Shown in pieces: positions 26,361-34,940 of a stretch of 64,000 bases of DNA. Every line of letters starts with the position of its first letter. The first letter of the stretch is position 1. Under the pieces are notes generated by a model. The model saw only the letters and a program-made list of their open reading frames with translations. It did no database searches and had not been told where the DNA came from. The DNA lies in assembly GCF_003336675.1 (NCBI RefSeq), contig NZ_QPII01000018.1, forward strand, positions 1 through 64,000. The letters run 5' to 3'. Position numbers and translations under genes: made by a program. The stretch is from Billgrantia montanilacus. Its GTDB lineage: Bacteria; Pseudomonadota; Gammaproteobacteria; Pseudomonadales; Halomonadaceae.

Positions 26361-26496
26361 AGCGCTGAATAAATTGGCGAGCGAGATGAAGCGCAAGGCG
26401 CACGGAGCACAGGAACCGGAGCATATGGGGTATATGTGAGGATTCCGAGCACCGCGCAACGCAGCGATTCGCTCGCGCAGGCATTTAGGCAGTGTT
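26361..26496. repeat. MITE-like imperfect palindrome between obgE and proB
   Basis: A 136-bp element whose two halves are imperfect inverted copies. Ends: AGCGCTGAATAAATT at 26361-26375 versus AACACTGCCTAAATG read inward from 26496 (10 of 15 identical). Next come matching GCGAGCGA blocks, then GCGCAAGGCGCACGGAGCAC opposite GCTGCGTTGCGCGGTGCTC, then GGAACC...CATAT opposite GGAATCC...CATAT around a short central loop. It contains no gene. Its right end lies 3 bp from the obgE stop codon. The full-length palindrome with degenerate terminal repeats is typical of a non-autonomous mobile element, and the sequence looks familiar as a gammaproteobacterial intergenic repeat. Confidence 0.75.
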
Positions 26497-26499
26497 TTC

Positions 26500-27687
26500 C
26501 TAAGGAGCGTATTCGACTTCGACGTCATAATCATCGTCATCGAAGTCGTCATCATCGTCGTCCTTGCGCTTGCGGCGGCGACCCAGGCGTGCCTCGGTAC
26601 GCGCCACGGACTCTGCCTCCATGCGCTCGCGCATCTGGCGCTCGCGCTCCGCGGCCTCCTCGTCCTCGTTCTCGAGACGGCGCCGCTCGGTCAACCAGCG
26701 ATGCGCCGCCTGCACCAGGGCATCGGTGCCCTCGCCGCTGATGGCGGAGATACGATACACCGGGCCTTCCCAGGCGAGACCCTCGACGATGGCAGCCACC
26801 CGTGCCTCGCGTTCCTCCTCGGGCACCAGATCAAGCTTGTTGACCACCAGCCAGCGCGGCAGCTCAGCGAGGGCTGGCGAGAACTGGCCCAGCTCGTGGA
26901 TGATCGCCTCGGCGGCCTCCACCGGATCGGACTCGTCGAAGGGCGCCATGTCGACCACGTGAAAGAGCAGCCGGGTGCGCGTCAGGTGCTTGAGGAAACG
27001 CAGCCCCAGCCCGGCACCGTCGGATGCCCCTTCGATCAGCCCTGGCACGTCGGCCATGACGAAGTGCTCGTGCATGCCGAGCTTTACCACGCCCAGGTTG
27101 GGCACCAAGGTGGTGAAGGGGTAGTCGGCCACCTTGGGCTTGGCCGCGGAGACGGAACGGATCAACGTCGACTTGCCGGCGTTGGGCATGCCCAGCAGGC
27201 CCACGTCGGCCATCACCTTCATTTCCAGGCGCAGGTTGCGCCGCTCGCCCTCGGTACCCGTCGTGGTCTTGCGCGGGGCCCGATTGGTGGAGGACTTGAA
27301 GTGAATATTGCCGAGCCCGCGACGCCCGCCCTGGGCCACCAGCACCTGTTGACCGATCTCGGTGATATCGACGATCACTTCGAGCGTGTCCTCGTCGATC
27401 ACGGTGGTGCCGACCGGCACCTTGACCACCAGATCGTCACCGGCGCGGCCGCTCATCTGCCGCCCCTGGCCGGGCCGGCCGTTCTCGGCCTGGTAGAAAC
27501 GCTGGAACTTGAAGTCGATGAGGGTATTGAGGGAGTCGTCACCCACCAGGTAGACGCTACCGCCATGCCCGCCGTCGCCGCCATCGGGGCCACCTTTGGG
27601 CACGTATTTCTCGCGGCGGAAGCTGAGGCAGCCACTGCCACCTCTGCCTGCCTCCACGATGATCGAGGCTTCGTCGACGAACTGCAT
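26500..27687 (-). CDS. obgE: GTPase ObgE (CgtA)
   Basis: Essential ribosome-associated GTPase involved in 50S assembly and stress response. 395 residues from ATG 27687, which has GGGAGA at 7 bp. The Obg fold spans residues 1-158 ([20 protein letters not shown] and multiple Gly-rich turns). The G domain has [10 protein letters not shown] (G1), DVPGLIEGA (G3), NKLDL (G4) and SAISGEG (G5). The last about 50 residues are strongly charged, ending in a run of Asp ([15 protein letters not shown]), more acidic than most homologues. Operon rplU-rpmA-obgE. Confidence 0.96.
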   Translation of the reverse strand: MQFVDEASIIVEAGRGGSGCLSFRREKYVPKGGPDGGDGGHGGSVYLVGDDSLNTLIDFKFQRFYQAENGRPGQGRQMSGRAGDDLVVKVPVGTTVIDEDTLEVIVDITEIGQQVLVAQGGRRGLGNIHFKSSTNRAPRKTTTGTEGERRNLRLEMKVMADVGLLGMPNAGKSTLIRSVSAAKPKVADYPFTTLVPNLGVVKLGMHEHFVMADVPGLIEGASDGAGLGLRFLKHLTRTRLLFHVVDMAPFDESDPVEAAEAIIHELGQFSPALAELPRWLVVNKLDLVPEEEREARVAAIVEGLAWEGPVYRISAISGEGTDALVQAAHRWLTERRRLENEDEEAAERERQMRERMEAESVARTEARLGRRRKRKDDDDDDFDDDDYDVEVEYAP

Positions 27688-27725
27688 TGCCATTCTCCCG
27701 ACGGTATCCACCGTCATGATACAAG

Positions 27726-27750
27726 AAGGCCCCGCCTTGGCGGGGCCCTC
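27726..27750 (-). terminator. Possible attenuator/terminator after rpmA
   Basis: On the minus strand GGCCCCGCC-aa-GGCGGGGCC is followed by TTCTTGT. The stem is strong but the T-tract is poor. It lies between rpmA and obgE, so it may reduce read-through from the ribosomal protein genes into obgE rather than stop transcription fully. Confidence 0.6.
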
Positions 27751-27771
27751 CTACTACCGGTTCGTGCGCTC

Positions 27772-28029
27772 TCAGGCAGAGACGACGCTGACGAACTTGC
27801 GGTTTTTCGGACCCTTGGTCTCGAACTTGACCACACCGTCGCTCAGAGCGAACAGCGTGTGGTCGCGGCCGAGGCCGACACCGGTGCCGGCGTGGAACTT
27901 GGTGCCACGCTGACGGACGATGATGTTACCGGCGGTCACGACCTGGCCACCGAACAGCTTGACGCCAAGGCGTTTGGATTCTGAATCGCGGCCGTTACGG
28001 GTAGAGCCGGCTGCCTTCTTATGAGCCAT
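27772..28029 (-). CDS. rpmA: 50S ribosomal protein L27
   Basis: 85 residues starting [20 protein letters not shown], the diagnostic L27 N-terminus that reaches the peptidyl-transferase centre. No N-terminal extension needing protease processing (as in Firmicutes) is present. It lies 33 bp downstream of rplU and upstream of obgE, the conserved order. Confidence 0.97.
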   Translation of the reverse strand: MAHKKAAGSTRNGRDSESKRLGVKLFGGQVVTAGNIIVRQRGTKFHAGTGVGLGRDHTLFALSDGVVKFETKGPKNRKFVSVVSA

Positions 28030-28062
28030 TGCAAAGTCCTCGCTCGTTCAGGGGGTTGCCGC

Positions 28063-28374
28063 TTACGCGGAGATCCCGGTGATCTTGACTTCAGTGAACC
28101 ACTGACGGTGGCCCTGACGCTTCATGCTGTGCTTCCGGCGACGGAACTTGATGATGCGGATCTTTTCGCCACGGCCGTGGGAAACGATCTCGGCAGCCAC
28201 CTTGGCACCGTCAACCAGCGGCGCACCAACCGTGACGTCGTCGCCGTCGGCTACCAGCAGCACCTGGTCGAACTCGACGGTTTCGCCGGTCGGCACTTCC
28301 AGTTTCTCGAGCTTGAGAGTCTGGCCTTCCTGAACGCGGTACTGCTTGCCACCGCTCTTGATTACTGCGTACAT
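28063..28374 (-). CDS. rplU: 50S ribosomal protein L21
   Basis: 103 residues starting [18 protein letters not shown] and ending [11 protein letters not shown], typical of L21. ATG 28374 was preferred over the seven-codon upstream extension. It is the first gene of the rplU-rpmA-obgE operon and has a strong sigma-70 promoter about 105-130 bp upstream. Confidence 0.97.
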   Translation of the reverse strand: MYAVIKSGGKQYRVQEGQTLKLEKLEVPTGETVEFDQVLLVADGDDVTVGAPLVDGAKVAAEIVSHGRGEKIRIIKFRRRKHSMKRQGHRQWFTEVKITGISA

Positions 28375-28478
28375 GTGCGTGTCTCCAGAACTCATCGGGG
28401 TTGGCTCTTCGTCGGCCTGCTTCGAGTGGCGCCTCTTTCGGCAGCCATCTGACAGGGAGCGTGATGAGTGGGCCGCGT

Positions 28479-28507
28479 ATTATAGCGACACCTACCGAGT
28501 CGTTCAA
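28479..28507 (-). promoter_or_regulatory. Sigma-70 promoter for rplU-rpmA-obgE
   Basis: On the minus strand TTGAAC, 17 bp, TATAAT: a perfect -10 with a 4/6 -35 at the optimal spacing. It faces rplU, whose start is about 105 bp downstream. The discriminator after the -10 is GC-rich (ACGCGGCCC), as in stringently controlled promoters. Confidence 0.85.
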
Positions 28508-28557
28508 GCCACAACTTGAGCGCCTACCACAGGTTGTCATTGCAGTCGTGACGCCGC

Positions 28558-28586
28558 TTGACGCCCCTCGAGGGGCCCCATAGCAT
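28558..28586 (+). promoter_or_regulatory. Candidate promoter for ispB
   Basis: TTGACG, 17 bp, TAGCAT on the plus strand. The spacer contains the perfect palindrome CCCCTCGAGGGG, which could be a regulator site. The ispB start is about 70 bp downstream. The -10 matches only 4 of 6. Confidence 0.5.
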
Positions 28587-28655
28587 GATCCGCAACCCAA
28601 GGCCGCGGGCAAAGCCTTCGACTTGCCGGCCCCACTGCTTGATGACAACGAACCC

Positions 28656-29663
28656 ATGCCAGCCAACGTCACTCCGAATTCATCTGCCGGCACCTCCCCG
28701 GAATCGCCGCTCCATGCGGCGGTCGCCGATGACTTTGCCGCAGTCAACCGCACCATCATGTCCCAGCTGGCGTCGCGCGTTCCGCTGGTGGAAACCATCG
28801 GGCAGTACATCATCGCCAGCGGCGGCAAGCGCCTGCGTCCGCTGCTGGTACTGCTGGCCGCTCGTTCCTTGGGCTACCAGGGCGACAAGCACATCTCCCT
28901 GGCCACGCTGATCGAGTTCATGCACACCTCCACGCTACTGCACGACGACGTGGTAGACGACTCCCACCTGCGCCGTGGCCGCGCCACCGCCAACGACGCC
29001 TGGGGCAACGCGCCTTCGGTGCTGGTCGGCGACTATCTCTATTCCCGCTCCTTCCAGATGATGGTGGAGATCGGTTCGCTGCGAATCATGGACGTGCTCT
29101 CGGGTGCGACCTGCGTCATCGCCGAGGGCGAGGTGCAACAGCTCACCAATGTGGGCAATCCCGATATCGACGAAGCCACCTACTTCGAAACCATCCTCGG
29201 CAAGACCGCCATGCTGTTCGAGGCGGCGTCACATAGCGGCGCGATCCTCGCCGAGGCGAGCCAGGAGCAGGAAGCGGCGCTGCAGTACTATGGCCGCTAC
29301 CTGGGGCTCTCTTTCCAGTTGATCGACGATCTGCTCGACTATCAGGGCGACGCCACGGCCATGGGCAAGAACGTGGGTGACGACCTGGCCGAAGGCAAGC
29401 CGACCCTGCCGCTGATCCAGGCCATGGCCGCGGGCACCCCCGAACAGGTCAGGACGGTTCGCCAGGCCATCCGCCAGGGCGGCCTCGACCACCTGGACGA
29501 AGTGCTGGCCATCGTGCGCGACACCGGCGCGCTGGACTACACCCGCGCCCGCGCCGAGGAGATGGCCGCCAAGGCCCTCGAACAGCTGGATCTCCTGCCC
29601 CCCAGTCGCTATCGTGACAGCATGGCGGAACTGGCCCGTATGGCGGTTGACCGAGAGGCCTGA
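28656..29663 (+). CDS. ispB: Octaprenyl (polyprenyl) diphosphate synthase
   Basis: Trans-prenyltransferase that builds the ubiquinone side chain. 335 residues from ATG 28656; no strong Shine-Dalgarno, and an in-frame TTG at 28623 is an alternative. The first Asp-rich motif is LLHDDVVDDSHLRRG and the second is LIDDLLDYQGD, both needed for Mg2+-diphosphate binding. GGKRLRPLLV binds IPP. Divergent from rplU, as in E. coli and Pseudomonas. Chain length (octa- or nonaprenyl) is not certain from sequence. Confidence 0.93.
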   Translation: MPANVTPNSSAGTSPESPLHAAVADDFAAVNRTIMSQLASRVPLVETIGQYIIASGGKRLRPLLVLLAARSLGYQGDKHISLATLIEFMHTSTLLHDDVVDDSHLRRGRATANDAWGNAPSVLVGDYLYSRSFQMMVEIGSLRIMDVLSGATCVIAEGEVQQLTNVGNPDIDEATYFETILGKTAMLFEAASHSGAILAEASQEQEAALQYYGRYLGLSFQLIDDLLDYQGDATAMGKNVGDDLAEGKPTLPLIQAMAAGTPEQVRTVRQAIRQGGLDHLDEVLAIVRDTGALDYTRARAEEMAAKALEQLDLLPPSRYRDSMAELARMAVDREA

Positions 29664-29682
29664 AACCGCGCCGCCAAGGGGC

Positions 29683-29710
29683 TTGCAAGCCCAAGGCAAT
29701 TGCGTATAAT
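29683..29710 (+). promoter_or_regulatory. Promoter of tRNA-Pro
   Basis: TTGCAA, 16 bp, TATAAT, ending about 54 bp before the tRNA. The -10 is perfect. The following GCCGATC is GC-rich as expected for stable RNA promoters. Confidence 0.8.
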
Positions 29711-29763
29711 GCCGATCTCGTCAGGCTCAGGAGTCTGGCAGCACAGTGAAAACTGGCAAGAAT

Positions 29764-29840
29764 CGGAGTATAGCTCAGCTTGGTAGAGCGCTGCCTTCGG
29801 GAGGCAGAGGTCGTAGGTTCGAATCCTGCTACTCCGACCA
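29764..29840 (+). tRNA. tRNA-Pro (anticodon CGG)
   Basis: 77-nt cloverleaf. Acceptor CGGAGTA pairs with TACTCCG, followed by an encoded ACCA 3' end. The D-arm is GCTCAGCTTGGTAGAGC. The anticodon stem CTGCC/GGCAG encloses TTCGGGA with anticodon CGG (reads CCG proline codons). The T-arm is GTAGG-TTCGAAT-CCTGC. All stems are fully paired. Single gene with its own promoter and terminator. Confidence 0.97.
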
Positions 29841-29851
29841 GAAAACATAGC

Positions 29852-29892
29852 AAAAACGGCCACTTAGCTCATCGGAGCGGTGGCCGTTTTTC
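29852..29892 (+). terminator. Terminator of tRNA-Pro
   Basis: AAAAACGGCCAC and GTGGCCGTTTTT form a 12-bp perfect stem around a 16-nt loop, ending in a T-tract. Just after it CGGCTAACAA is directly repeated (29906-29915 and 29918-29927), of unknown meaning. Confidence 0.85.
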
Positions 29893-30119
29893 GTTCGGCA
29901 AGCCTCGGCTAACAACTCGGCTAACAAACAGGCAGTCGGCAACGGAGCCAGCCTGGCACCCATCCTTTAGCCTAGGTTCGTCAACTTCGGCGTGAACGTG
30001 CCCCAAAAAGGCGCTATTCTGCGCGGCCGGGGCCTCCGCATCGCCTCCCCTGACCCGGTAATTCAACCTGTTCCAGTAAAGATTTGCGCCAGAACAAGTC
30101 CAATAACACGGAGGGTCGC
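29893..30119. other. Gap between tRNA-Pro and diguanylate cyclase
   Basis: Besides the CGGCTAACAA direct repeat I see no gene or integrase remnant. The end of this stretch carries ACACGGAGGGTCGC, the ribosome-binding site of the following gene. Confidence 0.4.
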
Positions 30120-31430
30120 ATGACAACAGACGGCCTCGACAGCACATCCGCTCACTCGGCAACTGCCGCACCCGACTGGACCAGCGCCGATCTCGACACG
30201 CTGCGTGCGAAGTTCTATCAACTCTACATTGCCGTGGAGCAGAGCCCCGCCGCGACCGCCATCACCGATACTGACGGCCGCATCGAGTACGTCAACCAGC
30301 GCTTCCTCGACGTCACCGGCTATAGCCGGGAAGAGCTGATCGGCAGGACCCCCGCGATGATCCAGTCGGGCATGACCCCGGAAGGCATCTATCACGACAT
30401 GTGGCAGACCCTGCGCAGCGGCCGGGTATGGCAGGGGGAGCTGCTCAACCGCAAGAAGAACGGCGAACTCTACTGGGAGGCCGAGACACTCACGCCGGTA
30501 CGCGACGACAGCGGCGAGATCGTCAACTTCGTCGCGGTGAAGGAGGACATCACCGAGCGCAAGCGCCAGGAGGAGGAGCTAAAGCTGCTGGCCAGCGTGT
30601 TCCAGACCGGCCAGGCCACGCTGATCACCGATGCCGACATGCGAATCGAGCGGGTCAATCAGGCCTTTACCGACATCACCGGCTATTCAGAGGAGGAAGT
30701 CATTGGCCTGACCCCGAAGCTCTTCAAGTCCGGGCGCCATGACAAGGCGTTCTATGCCAGGCTCTGGCAGGCGGTGCTGGAAACCGGACACTGGCAGGGC
30801 GAGATATGGAATCGCAACAAGTACGGTGAAATCTATCCGCTGTGGCAGTCGATCACCGCCGTTTACGACACCAACGGCAAGGTCCGGCACTTCATTGCCG
30901 TTTTCCACAATATCGCCGAACGCAAGCGGATGGAGAGCGAGCTCGAGCATCAGGCCACCCGCGACCACCTGACCGGCACCCATAATCGCCGCGCCTTCGA
31001 CGCCGCCATGCGCAAGGCGATTCGCCAGGCCGAGCGGAGCGACAACACCTTCTCGTTACTGCTGTTCGATATCGATCACTTCAAGGCGGTCAATGACCAG
31101 CATGGCCATGACACGGGCGACATCATCCTCAAGCGCCTGGCAGCGCTGGTCGGCCATACCCTGCGCAGCACCGATCTGTTGGCACGCTGGGGCGGCGAAG
31201 AGTTCGCCATTCTGCTGCAGGACACTTCTGCCCAGGGGGGAACGGTCTTCGCCGAACGGCTGCGCCAGCAGGTGGCAGAAACCCGCCTTAACGGCCTAGC
31301 CCTGACCATCAGCATGGGTATTGCCGAGTACCGTCGCAGTGATACCCCGGAAGCGATATTGGCCCGCGCCGACAGCGCCCTGTACCGGGCCAAGCGGGCG
31401 GGGCGCAACCGGGTGGGCATCGCCGACTGA
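30120..31430 (+). CDS. PAS-PAS-GGDEF diguanylate cyclase
   Basis: 436 residues; ATG 30120 is preceded by GGAGGG. Two PAS/PAC modules lie at about residues 45-155 (SPAATAITDTDGRIEYVN) and 165-280 (GQATLITDADMRIERVN), each closing with a PAC signature (ITERKRQ, IAERKRM). The C-terminal GGDEF domain (about 285-436) has an intact RWGGEEFAIL active site and an RSTD inhibitory I-site five residues upstream, so product inhibition by c-di-GMP is expected. There are no membrane segments, so the sensor is cytoplasmic. No EAL partner is adjacent; a GGDEF-EAL protein lies 18 kb away. Confidence 0.93.
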   Translation: MTTDGLDSTSAHSATAAPDWTSADLDTLRAKFYQLYIAVEQSPAATAITDTDGRIEYVNQRFLDVTGYSREELIGRTPAMIQSGMTPEGIYHDMWQTLRSGRVWQGELLNRKKNGELYWEAETLTPVRDDSGEIVNFVAVKEDITERKRQEEELKLLASVFQTGQATLITDADMRIERVNQAFTDITGYSEEEVIGLTPKLFKSGRHDKAFYARLWQAVLETGHWQGEIWNRNKYGEIYPLWQSITAVYDTNGKVRHFIAVFHNIAERKRMESELEHQATRDHLTGTHNRRAFDAAMRKAIRQAERSDNTFSLLLFDIDHFKAVNDQHGHDTGDIILKRLAALVGHTLRSTDLLARWGGEEFAILLQDTSAQGGTVFAERLRQQVAETRLNGLALTISMGIAEYRRSDTPEAILARADSALYRAKRAGRNRVGIAD

Positions 31431-31444
31431 GCCACGACGGCAGA

Positions 31445-32959
31445 TCACGACGTAAGCGTAGCGCCGCTCGCCCAGCCAAATCCGAGCACCGGCATGGCCA
31501 GGGCATAGAGAAACAGGATAATCACCACCACCGCCACCACGCTGACCAGCGCCCCGGCTCGCATCATGTCGATCACACGCACCTTGCCGCTGGCGAAAAC
31601 AACGGCATTGGGCGGGGTGGCGACCGGCAGCATGAAGGCACAGCTTGCCGCCATGGCCACCGGCACCGAGAGCAGAAGCGGACTGGCACCAAGGCTCGCT
31701 GCCAGCGAGGCAGTCAGTGGGAGAATGGCAGCGGCGGTCGCGGTATTGCTGGTGACATGACTCATCAGCATGACGGCGACCACGGTCATGGCCACCAGGC
31801 TCCACACCGGCCACTGGCCGAAGGCGGAGAGCCCCTGGGCTACGACGGCGGCAAGACCGCTGGTCTCGATGGCGCTGCCCAGACTCAGGCCGCCACCCAC
31901 CAGCAGCAGCACGCCCCATGGCAGGTTGCGCGCGCTTTCCCAATCGAGCAGGAAACGCCCCTCTTTCCAGCGCGCCGGCACCACAAACAGCATGACTGCC
32001 GCAAGAACCGCGATACCGGCATCGGTCAGCTCGACGCCCGGCATCAGCCGCTGTAGCAACGGCCGTGCAACCCAGGCCAGCGCCACCAGGAAGAAGATGA
32101 TGGCAACACGTCGCTCCGGGGCCGTCATGTGCCCAAGGTCGCGCGCCTGCTCCTCCAGCAAGGCTGCCACACCGGGCATGGGCTCGCGTGGCAGGGGATA
32201 GACCAGCCGAGTCAGCACCCACCATGAAACGGCGAGGAGCAGCATGGCGGGCGGCAAGGCAAACAGCATCCACTCGGCAAAGCCGATCTCGATCGCGTAA
32301 TTGTCAGCCATGAAGCCGGCCAACAGCGCATTGGGCGGCGTGCCAATCAGGGTGCCCATGCCACCGATATTGGCCGCAAGAGCGATACCCAGCAGTAGCG
32401 TCAGCGACATGTTGCGGCTGGCCCCCACGCCACCACGGCTCTCCAGGAGCCGTAATACCGAAAGCCCGATGGGCACCATCAACGCGGCGGTAGCAGTGTT
32501 GCTCACCCACATACTGAGCCCCGCCGTCGCCAGCATGAAACCCGCCACCAGCTGATGCGGACAGTGGCCTGAAAACCTCAGCACCACCATGGCGATGCGA
32601 CGATGCAAGCCCCAGCTCTGTATCGCTTCCGCAAGCAGGAAGCCGCCAAGAAACAGGAAGATCAAGGGATTGGCGTAGGGTGCGGCCGCCTCTGCAATAT
32701 CCACGCTGCCCATCAGCGGCAGCACTGCCACGGGCAGCAGGGCGGTCACCGCAATGGGCACCGGCTCCGCCACCCACCACAGTGCCATCCAGCCGGTGAG
32801 GGCCACGACCTGCCAAGCCGACATCGATATGCCGGTCCGGGGCTCCATCCACAAGATGACCAGCGCCCAGAGTGGCCCACCGAGCAGGGCCAGCAGCCGG
32901 AATAGCCGTCGCCTCGCCTCGCGCTGCATGGTCCTGCGCTCTTCATCGAGTTGCGTCAT
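31445..32959 (-). CDS. SLC13/DASS-family Na+:carboxylate symporter
   Basis: Inner-membrane transporter of 504 residues from ATG 32959 with GGGAGG upstream. The repeated SNT motifs SNTATAALMVPIG and SNTATAAAILPL form the Na+ sites, each followed by a matching loop (GTPPNALLAG and ATPPNAVVFASG). The family (SdcS, VcINDY) imports di- or tricarboxylates with Na+, or sulphate in some members. Isolated, convergent with the diguanylate cyclase, so substrate is not suggested by context. Confidence 0.9.
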   Translation of the reverse strand: MTQLDEERRTMQREARRRLFRLLALLGGPLWALVILWMEPRTGISMSAWQVVALTGWMALWWVAEPVPIAVTALLPVAVLPLMGSVDIAEAAAPYANPLIFLFLGGFLLAEAIQSWGLHRRIAMVVLRFSGHCPHQLVAGFMLATAGLSMWVSNTATAALMVPIGLSVLRLLESRGGVGASRNMSLTLLLGIALAANIGGMGTLIGTPPNALLAGFMADNYAIEIGFAEWMLFALPPAMLLLAVSWWVLTRLVYPLPREPMPGVAALLEEQARDLGHMTAPERRVAIIFFLVALAWVARPLLQRLMPGVELTDAGIAVLAAVMLFVVPARWKEGRFLLDWESARNLPWGVLLLVGGGLSLGSAIETSGLAAVVAQGLSAFGQWPVWSLVAMTVVAVMLMSHVTSNTATAAAILPLTASLAASLGASPLLLSVPVAMAASCAFMLPVATPPNAVVFASGKVRVIDMMRAGALVSVVAVVVIILFLYALAMPVLGFGWASGATLTS

Positions 32960-33001
32960 GCCCGCCTCCCTGAAAGTCGCTCCCGACAAGCCGTGCGCCG
33001 G

Positions 33002-34582
33002 CTACAGCAGGGGTTCGAGCCTCAACCAACGGCTCAGGGCGGCCCCCAGATGACGCCAGACACCACCGGGTTCGCCCATCAGCCGCACCGACTCGCCGCC
33101 GATTTCGGTCTGCCAGTAGCGCTGGCCCGATTCCGTGCGATCGACCCGGTAGCTCAGTGTCGGGTTCTTGCCCAGGTCGACGAGCCCCTGAAGCTCGGCG
33201 GCCAGGCTCTCGCTATGGGCCAGCACCCCCACCTCGGTATTCCACCACACCGAGCGTGGGTCGGCGTTGGCCGAGCCCACGAATACCCTGTCGTTGTCGA
33301 TACCGAGGGCCTTGATGTGCAGGGCCGATGCCGACCCCCCCACGCTGATCTCCCCTTCACTGCCGGGTTCTTGTTCGGCGCGCAGTTCGTGGAGCTGGAT
33401 ACCGCTCTGCAGCAGCCCGCCACGGTGCACCTGATAGGCGCCGTGTACCAGTGGCACATCGGTGGCCTCCAGGGAATTGGTAAACACCGCCACCTCGACG
33501 CCGCCATCGGCCAACGCCCGCAGGTACTGCGTGCCGGCCTTGCCTGGCACGAAGTAGGCGGAGATCACCACCAGCCGCTCGCGGGGATCGCCCACCTCGG
33601 CGAGCAGTTCCCCGGCCATGGTGCGGGCCAGCGCAGGCCGTCCGGGCCAGGCGAGCTTGCCTGGAGGATCCCATAGCGCCACGCCTTCACCCCAGTGCAG
33701 CCTGCCCACTAGCGGCCCCTGCTCGGCATCGGCGTAGCGGTCGCGCAGTCCGGTGAAGTAGTCGTCATCGCCATTGTCGCCGAACCACTCTCCCAGCGAC
33801 GCCCGAAGCTCACGCCAGGCTCCCTCCTCGGCGCGATGATAGCGACCGATGGGCTGCGCGAGGCCATGATTCCAATAGAGCGAAAAGCTTCTCGCGAGCG
33901 GCTCGACCACCGGGCCGATAGTCATCATGTCCAGGTCGGAAAAATTGCGCGGCTCGCTGGCACTGTAGTACTCGTCGCCCAGGTTGCGTCCGCCGACGAG
34001 GGCCACCGCACCGTCGGCAAGCCACAGCTTGTTGTGCATGCGCCGATGCTGGCGCCCGGCCTGGGGAATCGAGGCCAGGACCCGGGTCGTCAGGTGGCCC
34101 CGCCCCAGGGACAGGGGGTTATAGACGCGCACCTCGACGCTGGGGTGGCTATCCAATGCGGCCAGGCGCCGTCCCTGGCCCACCGCGCCGACATCGTCGA
34201 GGAGCAGGCGAACGTTAACGCCCCGCTCGGCGGCGTCCAGCAGGCGCGCGAGCAGAACGCGAGTGGTCAGGCCGTCCCCCATCAGGTAGGTCTGGATATC
34301 CAGCCGCTTATCGGCCTGCTCACTGAGCAGGACGCGCAGGCTGAAGGCATCCTGCCCGCTGGAGACCAGGGCAAAGCCGCTCAGCCCGTCGCTGGGGGCA
34401 GCGCTCTGGGCGGCCCACTGGCCCAGCCAGGTCGTCTCGATCTCATCCGGCGTCATCGCCGCACCGTGCTCACGCGGAACGGGGTTGCCGGCGCAGCCTG
34501 CCAGCAGCCACGGCAATGCCGCCAGCAGGGTAACAACCGCGCCTCGAGCCCAGGCAGCCGCCAGGCTCTCAGCTGTCGTCAT
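33002..34582 (-). CDS. Phospholipase D-family lipoprotein (ClsC-like)
   Basis: 526 residues from ATG 34582. The N-terminal signal ends in lipobox LLAGCAGNP, so it is predicted to be lipid-anchored. Two HKD catalytic motifs are complete: MHNKLWLADGAVALVGGRN in the first half and LHIKALGIDNDRVFVGSANADPRS in the second. This is the pattern of the ClsC/YmdC group of cardiolipin synthases and of phospholipase D-like lipoproteins. Which activity it has is open. It overlaps the 79-residue membrane protein gene by 14 bp, so they form an operon. Substrate is inferred from family only. Confidence 0.85.
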   Translation of the reverse strand: MTTAESLAAAWARGAVVTLLAALPWLLAGCAGNPVPREHGAAMTPDEIETTWLGQWAAQSAAPSDGLSGFALVSSGQDAFSLRVLLSEQADKRLDIQTYLMGDGLTTRVLLARLLDAAERGVNVRLLLDDVGAVGQGRRLAALDSHPSVEVRVYNPLSLGRGHLTTRVLASIPQAGRQHRRMHNKLWLADGAVALVGGRNLGDEYYSASEPRNFSDLDMMTIGPVVEPLARSFSLYWNHGLAQPIGRYHRAEEGAWRELRASLGEWFGDNGDDDYFTGLRDRYADAEQGPLVGRLHWGEGVALWDPPGKLAWPGRPALARTMAGELLAEVGDPRERLVVISAYFVPGKAGTQYLRALADGGVEVAVFTNSLEATDVPLVHGAYQVHRGGLLQSGIQLHELRAEQEPGSEGEISVGGSASALHIKALGIDNDRVFVGSANADPRSVWWNTEVGVLAHSESLAAELQGLVDLGKNPTLSYRVDRTESGQRYWQTEIGGESVRLMGEPGGVWRHLGAALSRWLRLEPLL

Positions 34583-34808
34583 CGTCTTCCGCCAGGCGAC
34601 GGTCCATGGTCTTGCGCGCCTTGTTGCGACGGTAAAGCCGTGCCAGGGCCAGAAACAGGGCACAGAGGACCATGACTGCCAGGGTCACGCCCTGCCAGGG
34701 TCGGGCGGCATCGCCCATCAGGGTTTCCAGTGTGATGATCAGGATGAAGCCCAGCGCCTGGCTGGCGATGGCCAGGACTCTCAGGGTATCGAAGGACGTC
34801 TTTGCCAT
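34569..34808 (-). CDS. Small two-helix membrane protein (79 aa)
   Basis: ATG 34808 with GGGAGCC upstream. 79 residues with two hydrophobic segments (LAIASQALGFILIITLE and GVTLAVMVLCALFLALA), then a basic stretch (RLYRRNKARKTMDRR) and an acidic end (EDDDDS). The last 14 bp overlap the start of the phospholipase D-like gene, so translation is likely coupled. No family recognised; it may be an accessory subunit or localisation factor, which is inference. Confidence 0.7.
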   Translation of the reverse strand: MAKTSFDTLRVLAIASQALGFILIITLETLMGDAARPWQGVTLAVMVLCALFLALARLYRRNKARKTMDRRLAEDDDDS

Positions 34809-34940
34809 GTTGGCTCCCGCCAGGTGACAGACCATTGCTCGCACAGTAGGCTTTGCTCAGCCTGCGCGGTGGTGTAAACAAGTGTGCAATTCTACCCGGT
34901 CCTGCCGCCAACGCCGACCCCGTTCTCGGAGCTGAACCCA

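Noticed and set aside
29764..30119. tRNA-Pro as a prophage or island integration site
   Set aside because: No integrase or duplicated tRNA 3' end nearby; only a short direct repeat downstream of the terminator.
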